Assembly (NCBI RefSeq): GCF_026125825.1
Contig: NZ_JAHCKK010000038.1
Span: 1-40,013, forward strand
Reading direction: 5' to 3'
DNA: 40,013 nucleotides
Origin: Hydrogenophaga sp.
Lineage (GTDB): Bacteria; Pseudomonadota; Gammaproteobacteria; Burkholderiales; Burkholderiaceae_C
A program made the translations under genes and the position numbers. The first letter of the stretch is position 1; each line of letters starts with the position of its first letter. The notes under the pieces are model-generated. The model did no database searches and had not been told where the DNA came from. It saw only the letters and a program-made list of their open reading frames with translations. Positions 7,632 through 15,721 of the stretch are shown in pieces.

Positions 7632-9694
7632 AGCGGCGCGCGTTCCTGCAGGCCGGCGGCGTGTTGAGCGTGGCCTTTTTCGCCGGGTGTGCCTTGCCGG
7701 TGATTCCGAAGCGGCCGGGCGCCGGGTACGAAGACGCCCTGGGCTGGGTGCGCCACCGCGAGGGCCGCTACGAGTTGCTGCTGCCGCGCGTGGAAATGGG
7801 CCAGAACATCGCCACCGCGCTCAAGCAGGTGGCGTGCGAGGAGCTGGGCATCGGGTGGGACGAGCTCACGCTGCGCCTGCCGCACACCGGCGAGATGGCG
7901 CGCGTGCGCGCCACGGTGGGCAGCGAGTCGGTGAAGGACTTCGCCCTGCCGCTGGCCCAGGCCTGTGCCAGCCTGCGCGAGGCACTCGCGGCCGGCCACA
8001 CCGAGGGTGTGCGCAGGGCCGAGCCCCGGCCCATGGCCGAGCTGCGCGCATTCCAGCCGGGGGGGCGCCACGTGGGCCGCGCCGCGCCGATCGCGCAGGG
8101 GCCGGCCATCGTGACGGGCGCGCCGGTCTATGTGGCGGACGTGCGTCTGCCGGGCATGCTGTTTGGCCGCGTGCTGCGCGCCCCGGTGTCGGCCGAGCGC
8201 GCCTCCACGCTGAGCGCGATGAACGAAGCCGCGGCGCGCGCGGTGCGGGGCTTCGTGGCCTTGGTGCGCGACGAGCGCCTGCAACAAGGCTTGAGCGAGG
8301 GCATCGGCATCGTCGCGCGCACGCCCGGGGCGCTGGAGCGCGTGGAGGCTGCGCTCGAGGCGCGCTGGCTTTCGCAGGGCAGCTTCGGACAGGCCGAGGT
8401 CGACCGGTTGGTGGACGTGGATCGCCACCTCGCCGGGGGTGGATTCGCTCACCGCGTGCACGAGGACGCCATCGACGAGCAGGGCCCGTGGGATGTGGAC
8501 CTGCGCATCGACATCCCGCTGGCGGCGCACGCGCCGATCCAGCCGCGCGCGGCGGTGGCGGCCTTCGATGCGCGGGGTGATTTGGATCTCTGGGTGGGTT
8601 CGCAGGACGTGTACTACCAGCGCGACGTGGTCTGCCAGCGCCTGGGGCTGGACGAAGAGCGGGTGCGCGTGCATGGCTGCCGGGTGGGCGGGGCCTTTGG
8701 CGGCAAGACGCTCTGCACGGTGGAGCTGGAGGCCGCGGTGCTGGCGCAGGCGGTGGGGCAGCCGGTGAAGCTGCAGTGGACGCGCGCGCAGGAGTTCCGC
8801 CAGGGCTTCCACCGCCCGCCGTCGAGCCACCGCATCCGCGCGCGCCTGCGAGACGGCCAGCTGGACCAGTGGTGGCATGCGTTCGGCAGCAGCCACATCC
8901 TGTTCACCAACGCGGGCCTGCCGGCCTGGATGCAGCGCCTGACCGATTTCGTGGCCGATGCCGGCGTGGCCCGCGGCGCGCAGCTGCCCTACCGGTGCGC
9001 GCGCAAGCGCGCCGAGTTCGGGCTGAACCGCCTGCCGGTGTTCACCGGGCCGTGGCGCGGCCTGGGCGCGGGGCCGAATGGGCTGGCGATGGAGTCGGCC
9101 ATCGACGAGTGCGCGCGCCGCGCGGGCGCGGACCCGCTGGCGTTTCGCTTGCGGCATGTCGAAGACCCCCGGCTGGCCGGTGTGCTGGGCGCGGCGCACG
9201 CGCAGGCGGGCGCGTTGCCCCCTGCGGCGGCCGGCGTGCGGAGCGGGCGTGGCGTGGCCTGTGGCATCTACAAGCAGGTGAGCTATGTGGCGGTGGTGGC
9301 CGAGGTGGAGGTGGACGCGCGCGGCGGGCTGCGTGTGGTGCGGCTGGTCTGTGCGCACGACTGCGGCACGTTGATCAACCCCGACCAGGTGCGCGCGCAG
9401 TGCGAGGGCAACCTGGTCTGGGGGCTGGGCATGGCGCTGAGCGACCGCCTGGTGGTGGCGGATTCGCGCATCGGCCCGGGCAGCTTTGCCGAAGCGCCGA
9501 TACCATCGCTGGACCAGGTGCCGCCGCTGGAGGTGGTGCTGGTGGCGGCGGGTGGGGCGCCGGGCGGGGCGGGCGAGACGGCCATCGTGGCCACGGCGGC
9601 GGCGATTGCCAATGCGGTGCGCGAGGCCACCGGCGTTCGCATCCAGCGGTTTCCGATCGACACCCGCCTGTTGGCCCAGGCGACGACCTCATGA
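7628..9694 (+). CDS. Molybdopterin-binding subunit of isoquinoline 1-oxidoreductase-like enzyme (IorB-like)
   Basis: A 688-residue catalytic subunit of the xanthine oxidase family in the IorB branch (about 700-750 usual). The start is GTG at 7628, overlapping the iorA-like stop as GTGA. The N-terminus has a twin-arginine motif (KRRAFLQ, Arg3-Arg4) and a lipobox-like FAGC ending at Cys21, so export by Tat and perhaps lipid anchoring is expected. The molybdopterin loop VGGAFGGK lies near residue 352, [16 protein letters not shown] follows, and the catalytic glutamate is Glu650 in GGAGETAIV. The enzyme would hydroxylate an N-heterocycle or aldehyde in the periplasm. No cytochrome or FAD subunit is adjacent, so the electron acceptor is not apparent. 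It overlaps the AraC-type gene by four bases. Confidence 0.92.
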   Translation: MKRRAFLQAGGVLSVAFFAGCALPVIPKRPGAGYEDALGWVRHREGRYELLLPRVEMGQNIATALKQVACEELGIGWDELTLRLPHTGEMARVRATVGSESVKDFALPLAQACASLREALAAGHTEGVRRAEPRPMAELRAFQPGGRHVGRAAPIAQGPAIVTGAPVYVADVRLPGMLFGRVLRAPVSAERASTLSAMNEAAARAVRGFVALVRDERLQQGLSEGIGIVARTPGALERVEAALEARWLSQGSFGQAEVDRLVDVDRHLAGGGFAHRVHEDAIDEQGPWDVDLRIDIPLAAHAPIQPRAAVAAFDARGDLDLWVGSQDVYYQRDVVCQRLGLDEERVRVHGCRVGGAFGGKTLCTVELEAAVLAQAVGQPVKLQWTRAQEFRQGFHRPPSSHRIRARLRDGQLDQWWHAFGSSHILFTNAGLPAWMQRLTDFVADAGVARGAQLPYRCARKRAEFGLNRLPVFTGPWRGLGAGPNGLAMESAIDECARRAGADPLAFRLRHVEDPRLAGVLGAAHAQAGALPPAAAGVRSGRGVACGIYKQVSYVAVVAEVEVDARGGLRVVRLVCAHDCGTLINPDQVRAQCEGNLVWGLGMALSDRLVVADSRIGPGSFAEAPIPSLDQVPPLEVVLVAAGGAPGGAGETAIVATAAAIANAVREATGVRIQRFPIDTRLLAQATTS

Positions 9695-10602
9695 ACGACT
9701 TTGCTTCCGAAGCCATGCTGCGCGTGGTGCGCGCCGGTCTGCAGCGGCAGGGCCTGGCGGCCGACGGGCCGCGCGCTGCGCGCGGTGCGCATGTGCCGCT
9801 GGCGGACAAGCGCGCCTGGCTGGCGCGGTTGTGGCAGGCCCATGGGCCGGACGCGATCGTGCGGCTGGGCGAGGCGGTGCACGGCATGGACGACGAGCCC
9901 TTGCGGCTGGCGCTGTCGCTCGCGCGCGACCCGCCCGACCTGCTGCAGCGCTGGCAGCGGCTGGAGCGCTTCGTGCATTCGCGCCACCGTGTGCGCGTGA
10001 GCCAGCACGGGCCCGGGCTGCTGCGGCTGCGGCACGTGTCGCTGGACCCCCTGCGTCCGCCCACGCCGGCCGAGGACCTGCTGGTGTTCGGTTTTCTGGT
10101 GGCGCTGTGCGAGCACCTGCGGACCCCGGGTGTGCAGGCCCGGCCCCTCGGTCAGACTGCCTGGAGCCGCGACCAGGGCGTGTGGTGTGCGCAAGTCTGG
10201 CCGAGCGATGTGTCGAGCTGGGAGCTGCGCTGGCAAGCCCGGCCCGAGCGCGCGGTGAGCGGGCCTGGGCAGGCGACGCCTCAGGGCTGGGTCGCCCACC
10301 TGCAGGGCCGGCTCGCGGCCGACCCCGGGCGGGGCTGGACGGTGGGCACGCTGGCGCAGGAGGTGGCTTGGTCGCCGCGCACGCTGCAGCGCCGGCTGGC
10401 GGAGCAGGGCCTGAGTTTCACGCGATTGCTGGCCGGCGCGCGCCTGGCCGGCGCGGCCCGGCTGCTGGCGGCCGACTCGATGCCCACGGCCCAGGTGGGC
10501 TATGTGTGTGGCTTCGCGGACCAGGCCCACTTCACCCGGCAGTTCAAGCGGCACACGGCCATGACGCCGGGGCTGTACCGCAGCGAGTTCAGGTCGGCGT
10601 GA
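9691..10602 (+). CDS. AraC-family transcriptional regulator
   Basis: A 303-residue regulator. Residues 1-200 are a ligand-sensing domain resembling the arabinose-binding-like type of AraC proteins (LGEAVHGMDDEPLRLALSLA, then ERFVHSRHRVRV). The C-terminal 85 residues hold the two helix-turn-helices: GWTVGTLAQEVAWSPRTLQR, then AQVGYVCGFADQAHFTRQFK and the closing MTPGLYRSE. The ATG at 9691 overlaps the iorB-like stop as ATGA, so the regulator is made with the enzyme it probably controls; the inducer would be the enzyme's substrate or product (inference). The 3' end overlaps the convergent crcB by 14 bases. Confidence 0.93.
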   Translation: MNDFASEAMLRVVRAGLQRQGLAADGPRAARGAHVPLADKRAWLARLWQAHGPDAIVRLGEAVHGMDDEPLRLALSLARDPPDLLQRWQRLERFVHSRHRVRVSQHGPGLLRLRHVSLDPLRPPTPAEDLLVFGFLVALCEHLRTPGVQARPLGQTAWSRDQGVWCAQVWPSDVSSWELRWQARPERAVSGPGQATPQGWVAHLQGRLAADPGRGWTVGTLAQEVAWSPRTLQRRLAEQGLSFTRLLAGARLAGAARLLAADSMPTAQVGYVCGFADQAHFTRQFKRHTAMTPGLYRSEFRSA

Positions 10603-10972
10603 ACCAGATTGCGGCGCTGCGCATGCCCAGGGCGGTGAGCAGCAACGATCCCAGCAGATGCAGGCCGGCCGTGCCGACGGCGAGCGCGAAGCGGCCGTGC
10701 TGCAGCATGGCGATGACTTCGGCGGAGAAGGTGGAGAAGGTGGTCAGCGCACCGAGAAAACCGGTGATGACCGCGAGGCGCCAGACCGGGTCGATCTGCG
10801 TCTGGCTCTGGAAGAACACCACGGCCACGCCGACGATGTAGGCGCCGATCCAGTTGGCCGCCAGCGTGCCCCAGGGCAGGATGGCGGCGCCCTGGTTGAG
10901 CCACAGGCTCAGGCGCCAGCGTGCCAGCGCGCCGAGCACGGCACCGAGGGAGATGGCGATGACGCTGTGCAT
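10589..10972 (-). CDS. crcB: Fluoride ion channel CrcB (Fluc)
   Basis: A 127-residue, four-helix membrane protein that exports fluoride as a dual-topology dimer. The family signatures are present: GAVLGALARWRLS near the N-terminus, PWGTLAANWIGAYIVG with the Asn of the channel, and GFLGALTTFSTFSAEV with the Phe box. The ATG at 10972 is only 26 bases downstream of the rdgC stop, so it is probably co-transcribed with rdgC, and there is no room for a fluoride riboswitch directly in front. Its 3' end overlaps the AraC-type gene on the other strand. Confidence 0.96.
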   Translation of the reverse strand: MHSVIAISLGAVLGALARWRLSLWLNQGAAILPWGTLAANWIGAYIVGVAVVFFQSQTQIDPVWRLAVITGFLGALTTFSTFSAEVIAMLQHGRFALAVGTAGLHLLGSLLLTALGMRSAAIWFTPT

Positions 10973-10998
10973 GCCGGGCGCGCTTCAGCGAGGGTCGG

Positions 10999-11991
10999 TC
11001 AGAAGGGTGGGCCTTCGTCGTCCGCGTCGGCGGTGACGGCTTCGCGGGCGGCGGGTGCCGCTGGCACGGGCTCGCTGTCGGCGGCAGCGCCGAAGGCCAT
11101 CTCGCCGCCCAGGGCTTCGATGAGTTCGGGGATGAGCTTCTGCAGCTCGCCGGTGGACAGGGCCACGTCGGCATCGAAGCCGTTCTCGCCCTCGTCGGGC
11201 CGGCCATCGAACACGCCTTCGAGGAAGTTGATCTTCTTGACCTGCAGCGATTCGGTGAGGGTGAAGCCGATGCGGCCTTCCCAGCTCATGGCCAGGCGGG
11301 TGGGCAGCTTGCCTTCGGTGATGTGCTTGCGCACCTCGTCGGTGGCGAGGTTGTGGCGCGTGAATTTCACCACCGATTTCTCCTCGTCGCCGGACTTGAG
11401 CTCGCACTCGCGCTCCACGGCGAAGCCACCGGGCCATTCGTCGGGCGTGGTGGCCGAGAGCCATTGCGTCATGGCGGTCTGCGGTGTCACGGCGGTCTGC
11501 AGCAGGGTGACGGCCAGGCCGTCGAAGGCGCGCACAAGGGCGGTGACGACTTCGTCGAGCTTGCCCTGGCTGCTGGCGTCGGTGACGAGCCAGCCGTTCT
11601 TGAGATCGATCCAGACCCACACGGTCATCTGGCGCGCGAAGGCCTGGGGCAGCAGGGCCAGGAGCGCGTCTTCCCGCAGGGCCTTGGTTTCCTTCTTGCC
11701 GGGTTTGCGTCCGGTGGTGGCTTCGATGTGGTCGGCTTCTTCCTGGGCTTTCTTCCTGACCACCGAGCCGGGCACGCCCTTGGTCTCGATCTGCAGTTTC
11801 AGGATGCGCTGGCCGGCCACCGATTCGACCAGCGGGCCATGGGCTTCGCCGCGCGGCTCGACCCAGCCGACGGCTTTGTCCTGCGTGGCGCCGCAGGGCA
11901 CGAAGCGCGCCGCGTCGAGCGCGGTTTCCATCTCTTCCAGCGTCGCGTCCCAGCCGGGCGCGATGCGGTAGATCGTCACATTCTTGAACAC
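10999..11991 (-). CDS. rdgC: Recombination-associated protein RdgC
   Basis: A 330-residue DNA-binding ring protein that limits RecA; E. coli RdgC has 303 residues. The start FKNVTIYRIAPGW is the classical RdgC N-terminus, and later pieces such as LALLPQAFARQ, VWVWIDLKNGWLVTDASSQ, and LPTRLAMSWEGRIGFTL also match. A C-terminal acidic tail ending DADDEGPPF extends past the usual length. I choose the GTG at 11991 because AAGG lies upstream and it starts directly at the conserved sequence; no ATG is nearby. The dctM terminator lies just upstream at 12004-12041, so rdgC has its own transcription start or reads through from it. Confidence 0.96.
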   Translation of the reverse strand: MFKNVTIYRIAPGWDATLEEMETALDAARFVPCGATQDKAVGWVEPRGEAHGPLVESVAGQRILKLQIETKGVPGSVVRKKAQEEADHIEATTGRKPGKKETKALREDALLALLPQAFARQMTVWVWIDLKNGWLVTDASSQGKLDEVVTALVRAFDGLAVTLLQTAVTPQTAMTQWLSATTPDEWPGGFAVERECELKSGDEEKSVVKFTRHNLATDEVRKHITEGKLPTRLAMSWEGRIGFTLTESLQVKKINFLEGVFDGRPDEGENGFDADVALSTGELQKLIPELIEALGGEMAFGAAADSEPVPAAPAAREAVTADADDEGPPF

Positions 11992-12003
11992 GGGGAATAC
12001 CTT

Positions 12004-12041
12004 CAAAAAAACAAGCCCTGCACCCGGGGCGGGTGCAGGGC
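12004..12041 (-). terminator. Rho-independent terminator after dctM
   Basis: A perfect 11-base stem (GCCCTGCACCC at 12015-12025 with 12031-12041) has a 5-base loop and, on the minus strand, a run of T interrupted by one G (plus-strand A-run 12005-12014). It closes the TRAP operon. Confidence 0.88.
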
Positions 12042-12068
12042 CTGCATATCTTAGAGGATGGCTTTCTG

Positions 12069-13364
12069 TTACATGCGGGAGGGCAGCCAGCTCACGATTT
12101 GAGGGAACCACCACAGCAGCAGGAGGGCCAGCACCATGATGAAGAAGTAGGGCATGCAGACTTTGGCGATCCAGGTGATTTCGCGCTTGGTCATGCCTTG
12201 CAGCACGAAGAGGTTGAATCCCACTGGTGGCGTGATCTGCGCCATCTCGACCACGATGACGACGAAGATGCCGAACCAGATGAGGTCGATGCCGGCGGCG
12301 GTGACCGTGGGCAAGATGACGCCCATGGTGAGCACGATCATGGAGATGCCGTCGAGGAAGCAGCCGAGCACGATGTAGAACACGGCCAGCGCGAGCAGCA
12401 GCACGCCCGGTGAGAGGTTCAGGCTGGTGACGAACTCGGCGAGGTGGCGCGGCAGGCCGATGTAGCCCATGGACAGGGTGAGGAAGGCGGCCCCCGAAAG
12501 GATGAGCGCGATCATGCAGTAGAGGCGCGTGGCCCCCAGCAGCGAATCGCGGAAGGTGACCCAGTTCAGCGAGCCTTGTGCGGCGGAGAGGATGAGCGAG
12601 CCCACCACGCCCACGGCGGCGGCTTCGGTGGCGGTGGCGATGCCGGTGTAGATGGTGCCGATCACGCCACCGATGAGCAGGATCACGGGGATCAGGTGGC
12701 GGGACTCGCCGAGCTTTTGCCGCAAGCTCATGCGCCCATCGCTGCGAGGCACCTGATCGGGGTGGAGCAGGGCCCAGATCATCAGGTGGCCGCTGAACAG
12801 CGCCGCGAGCATCAGGCCGGGCAACACGCCGGCCACGAACAGTTTGGCGATCGAGACCTCGGCGGCCACGCCGTAGACGATCATGATGATCGACGGCGGG
12901 ATCAGCAGGCCCAGCGTGCTGGCCCCACCCAGCGACCCGACGATTTTCTCGGGCGGGTAGCCGCGTTTGGTGAGCTCGGGGATGCTCATCTTGCCGATGG
13001 TGGCGCAGGTGGCCGCGGACGAACCGGAGACCGCCGCGAAGATGGTGCTGCCCAGGATGTTGGTGTGCAGCAGGCGCCCGGGCAGCGCATTGACCCAGGG
13101 GGCCAGCCCGCGGAACATGCTTTCGGAGAGCTTGGTGCGAAAGAGGATTTCGCCCATCCACACAAACAGGGGCAGGGCGGTCAGCGTCCAGCTGCTGGCC
13201 GAGCCCCAGATGGTGATGGACATGGCGTCGCCCGCCGGGCGCGAGGAGAACAGCTCCATGCCGATCCAGGCCACGCCGGCGAGGGTGAGCCCGATCCAGA
13301 CGCCGCTGCCGAGCAGGGCGAACAGGGCGACGATCAGCAAGGTGGTGACGATGACTTCATTCAT
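12069..13364 (-). CDS. dctM: TRAP transporter large permease (DctM family)
   Basis: A 431-residue integral membrane protein with about 12 hydrophobic segments, the usual size for the large TRAP permease that couples sodium flow to solute uptake. Typical blocks are TALPLFVWMGEILFRTKLSESMF, then GSTIFAAVSGSSAATCATIGK, LLIPPSIIMIVYG and the late VEMAQITPPVGFNLFVLQGM. The ATG at 13364 overlaps the dctQ stop by eight bases, so the two permeases are translationally coupled. The gene name follows the family; the substrate is not succinate by necessity. The binding protein is encoded upstream at 13928-14902. Confidence 0.95.
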   Translation of the reverse strand: MNEVIVTTLLIVALFALLGSGVWIGLTLAGVAWIGMELFSSRPAGDAMSITIWGSASSWTLTALPLFVWMGEILFRTKLSESMFRGLAPWVNALPGRLLHTNILGSTIFAAVSGSSAATCATIGKMSIPELTKRGYPPEKIVGSLGGASTLGLLIPPSIIMIVYGVAAEVSIAKLFVAGVLPGLMLAALFSGHLMIWALLHPDQVPRSDGRMSLRQKLGESRHLIPVILLIGGVIGTIYTGIATATEAAAVGVVGSLILSAAQGSLNWVTFRDSLLGATRLYCMIALILSGAAFLTLSMGYIGLPRHLAEFVTSLNLSPGVLLLALAVFYIVLGCFLDGISMIVLTMGVILPTVTAAGIDLIWFGIFVVIVVEMAQITPPVGFNLFVLQGMTKREITWIAKVCMPYFFIMVLALLLLWWFPQIVSWLPSRM

Positions 13365-13860
13365 GGCGTGTCTCCACGCTGTCGCGCGAGCGTTCGCGAC
13401 GGAGCTCCAGCACCCATTCGTCGAGGAAGGCGATCAGCAGCACGGTGGTGCCCAGGCCCATGAGGATCTGCGGCATCCACAGGGGCGTGGCATCGCTGGC
13501 GGTGGAGATGTCGTGAAAGGCGTGCGACTGCCAGGCCAGTCGCCAGGCATAGACCGCCAGCAGGCCGCTGAGCAGCACCGCGACCGAGAGTGACCACAGC
13601 TCCAGGCCGCGCCGCATGCCGCCTGTGAGTTTGCCGATGATCAGCGTGACGCGGATGTGTTCACCGCTTTTGAGCGTGTGGGCCAGGGCCAGGAACCCCG
13701 CGCCCGCCATGGCATAGCCGGCGTAGGCATCGGTGCCCGGGATGTAGAAGTTGAACATGCGGCCCAGCATGGACAGGAGCACCATGACGAGCACGCCGAT
13801 CATGAACAGCGCGGCCAGCCAGGCCGACCCGGTGTAGAGGGCATCCAGGAGTTTTCGCAT
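13357..13860 (-). CDS. dctQ: TRAP transporter small permease (DctQ family)
   Basis: A 167-residue membrane protein with four hydrophobic helices and the family mark ending GEHIRVTLIIGKL around residues 66-78, also PGTDAYAGYAMAGAGFLALAHTLK. It forms the membrane complex with DctM. The ATG at 13860 lacks a clear ribosome site. It is separated from dctP by a terminator hairpin, and overlaps dctM. Confidence 0.93.
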   Translation of the reverse strand: MRKLLDALYTGSAWLAALFMIGVLVMVLLSMLGRMFNFYIPGTDAYAGYAMAGAGFLALAHTLKSGEHIRVTLIIGKLTGGMRRGLELWSLSVAVLLSGLLAVYAWRLAWQSHAFHDISTASDATPLWMPQILMGLGTTVLLIAFLDEWVLELRRERSRDSVETRHE

Positions 13861-13884
13861 CGGCGGATGGGGAAAGGATCGGAC

Positions 13885-13917
13885 AAAAAAACACTGCCCG
13901 GCGGGGCCGGGCAGTGT
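13885..13917 (-). terminator. Intra-operon terminator/attenuator between dctP and dctQ
   Basis: A perfect 11-base stem (ACACTGCCCGG at 13891-13901 with 13907-13917) has a 5-base loop CGGGG, followed on the minus strand by seven T (plus-strand A-run 13885-13891). It lies 10 bases after the dctP stop, and dctQM follow in the same direction without another obvious promoter. Confidence 0.88.
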
Positions 13918-13927
13918 CGCGAGGGTC

Positions 13928-14902
13928 TTACTTGCGGTAGGCGTCGAGCATGGCCTGGCCTTCCGGGCCGGCCTTCTCCAGCCATTCCTTGACCATGGTC
14001 TCGCCGACCTTCTGCATGTCGGCCTTCAATGCGGCCGAAGGCGCTTCCACCGCCATGCCGTTGGCTTTGAGGATGGCCAGGGTGTCGGCGTTGACCTTTT
14101 GCGAGGCGGCCCAGCCGCGCGCTTCGGCCTCGGCGCCGGCCTTGAGCACGGCGTCCTGCGTCGGCTTGTCCAGCGCGTCGAAGGCGCGCTTGTTCACGAT
14201 GATGGCGTTCTTGGGCAGCCAGGCCTGCACGTCGTAGTAGTACTTCAGGTGTTCGTAGAGCTTGCTGTCCACGCCGGTGGCACCAGAGGTCATGTTGGAC
14301 TCGACCACGCCGGTGGCCAGCGCCTGGGAGAGTTCGGCGGCCTGCACGGTCACGGGCTGCGCGCCGACCAGCTCGGCAATGCGCGAGGTGGCCGGGCTGT
14401 AGGCGCGCCACTTGCTGCCCTTGAGGTCGGCGGCGCTGGTCACGGGCTTCTTGCTGTAGATGCCCTGCGGCGGCCAGGCCACGGTGTAGAGCAGGGTCAT
14501 GCCTTGCTCGGCGAGCTTCTTTTCGAGGATGGGCTTCTGTGCCTTGTACAGCTTCATGGCGTCGGCGTAGCTGGTGGCCAGGAAGGGCAGCCCGTCGGCG
14601 CCAAACATCTGCCACTCGTTCTGATAGGCCGCCAGGAGAATTTCGCCGATCTGCGCCTGGCCGCCCTGCACCGCGCGCTTGATCTCCGGCGCCTTGAACA
14701 GCGAGGCGCCCGCGTGCACCGTGATCTTGAGTTTGCCGCCAGTGGCTTTGTCCACGTCGTTGGCGAAGGCGGTGAGGTTGACGGTGTGGAAGTTGGTGGC
14801 GGGATAGGCCGCCGGCAGGTCCCACTTGGTCTGGGCAAGCGCGGGAAGGCTCAGGGCCACGGTGGCAGCGGCCACGGAAAGGCTGAACAGGCGACGTTTC
14901 AT
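13928..14902 (-). CDS. dctP: TRAP transporter periplasmic substrate-binding protein (DctP family)
   Basis: A 324-residue periplasmic binding protein. A Sec signal peptide covers residues 1-23 (MKRRLFSLSVAAATVALSLP, cleavage after ALA). The mature part starts with TKWDLPAAYPATNFHT and shows the TRAP binder pattern: LKITVHAGASLFKAPEIKRAVQGG, then GSKWRAYSPATSRIAELVGA with the conserved Arg that contacts a carboxylate, and SGATGVDSKLYEHLKYYYD. The ATG at 14902 has GGAG nine bases upstream. It is the first gene of dctPQM and divergent from a winged-helix regulator. The neighbouring oxoprolinase-like enzyme suggests a carboxylated lactam or related compound as ligand; this is inference. Confidence 0.94.
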   Translation of the reverse strand: MKRRLFSLSVAAATVALSLPALAQTKWDLPAAYPATNFHTVNLTAFANDVDKATGGKLKITVHAGASLFKAPEIKRAVQGGQAQIGEILLAAYQNEWQMFGADGLPFLATSYADAMKLYKAQKPILEKKLAEQGMTLLYTVAWPPQGIYSKKPVTSAADLKGSKWRAYSPATSRIAELVGAQPVTVQAAELSQALATGVVESNMTSGATGVDSKLYEHLKYYYDVQAWLPKNAIIVNKRAFDALDKPTQDAVLKAGAEAEARGWAASQKVNADTLAILKANGMAVEAPSAALKADMQKVGETMVKEWLEKAGPEGQAMLDAYRK

Positions 14903-15006
14903 GTTGAGGGCTCCAGGTGGGTGAGGGACAGGGATCGGGCTGCGCTGGGCGGCTCGGAGGACTCTATCGGCGAGTGGACGAAGTGTGATCGGTACTTTCC
15001 CTGAAT

Positions 15007-15035
15007 GTCAATAAATTGTTGGCAAATTGTCAACA
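15007..15035. promoter_or_regulatory. Overlapping palindromes in the dctP / winged-helix regulator promoter
   Basis: The 19-base TGTTGGCAAATTGTCAACA (15017-15035) is a near-perfect palindrome with one mismatched pair around a central base. A weaker palindrome (15007-15025) overlaps it, so three TGTCAA/TTGNCA half-sites alternate in orientation. On the minus strand TTGACA hexamers at 15028-15033 and 15007-15012 may serve as -35 elements of dctP; on the plus strand TTGGCA (15019-15024) and TAAACT (15043-15048), 18 bases apart, may drive the regulator. This is the expected operator of the adjacent winged-helix protein. Confidence 0.6.
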
Positions 15036-15081
15036 TAAAGCCTAAACTCTCGCGCACCGAAACGACGCAGACTTCCCCGCC

Positions 15082-15621
15082 ATGGCCCGTTCCAAAGCAA
15101 GTGCCAAGCCAACCCCGCCGGCTTCTCCCATCGTCTCTTCTGCGCACCTGGTGTCGCCGCACAGCGCGGAGATGAGCGAGTTCGAGTTCGGCCTGATCGT
15201 GGCCGGCAATGCGTTCCACCGCTGGGTGGTGCACTGCATGAGCGCCGCCGGGCTCAAGGACCTCACGGCGCTGGACGTGCTGGTGCTGCACCATGTTTCC
15301 CACCGCGCGCGCGACAAGCGCCTGGCCGACATCGCCTTCATCATGAATGTGGAGGACACGCACCTCGTGAACTACTCGCTCAAGAAGCTGCAGAGTCTGG
15401 GCATGGTGGAGTCGAGCAAGAACGGCAAGGAGGTGACTTATGCGCCGACGGAAGCGGGCAAGGGCTATGTCACGCGCTACCGGGAGATTCGCGAAACCTG
15501 CCTGATCGATGCGCTCAAGGCGGACGACGCGCTCAACCACGACATCGGCCAGCTCGCGCGCCTGCTGCGCGTGCTCTCCGGCATCTACGACCAGGCCGCG
15601 CGCAGCGCTGCGTCACTGTGA
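15082..15621 (+). CDS. Winged-helix (MarR-like) transcriptional regulator
   Basis: A 179-residue regulator. After a 30-residue Ala/Pro/Ser-rich leader, helices from residue 31 lead to the winged helix ([20 protein letters not shown], then [20 protein letters not shown] and the wing [16 protein letters not shown]), resembling the predicted MarR-type winged-helix proteins of Burkholderiales. The ATG at 15082 lacks an obvious ribosome site; an in-frame Met31 (MSEFEFG) is an alternative start. It is divergent from dctPQM and 100 bases upstream of the HyuA-HyuB gene, so it likely controls both the importer and the enzyme through the palindromes at 15007-15035. Confidence 0.9.
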   Translation: MARSKASAKPTPPASPIVSSAHLVSPHSAEMSEFEFGLIVAGNAFHRWVVHCMSAAGLKDLTALDVLVLHHVSHRARDKRLADIAFIMNVEDTHLVNYSLKKLQSLGMVESSKNGKEVTYAPTEAGKGYVTRYREIRETCLIDALKADDALNHDIGQLARLLRVLSGIYDQAARSAASL

Positions 15622-15721
15622 GTCACCGCCTCAAGGGCGCGGTGCCCGCGGCCCGGCGAAGCCGTTTTCGCAGCTCCCCTTGATACCGTGTCTGCGCTTT
15701 TCCGATTTTGGAGATTCAAGC

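Noticed and set aside
10973-10998. Fluoride riboswitch in front of crcB
   Set aside because: Only 26 bases separate crcB from rdgC, too short for the motif, and no riboswitch signature is visible.
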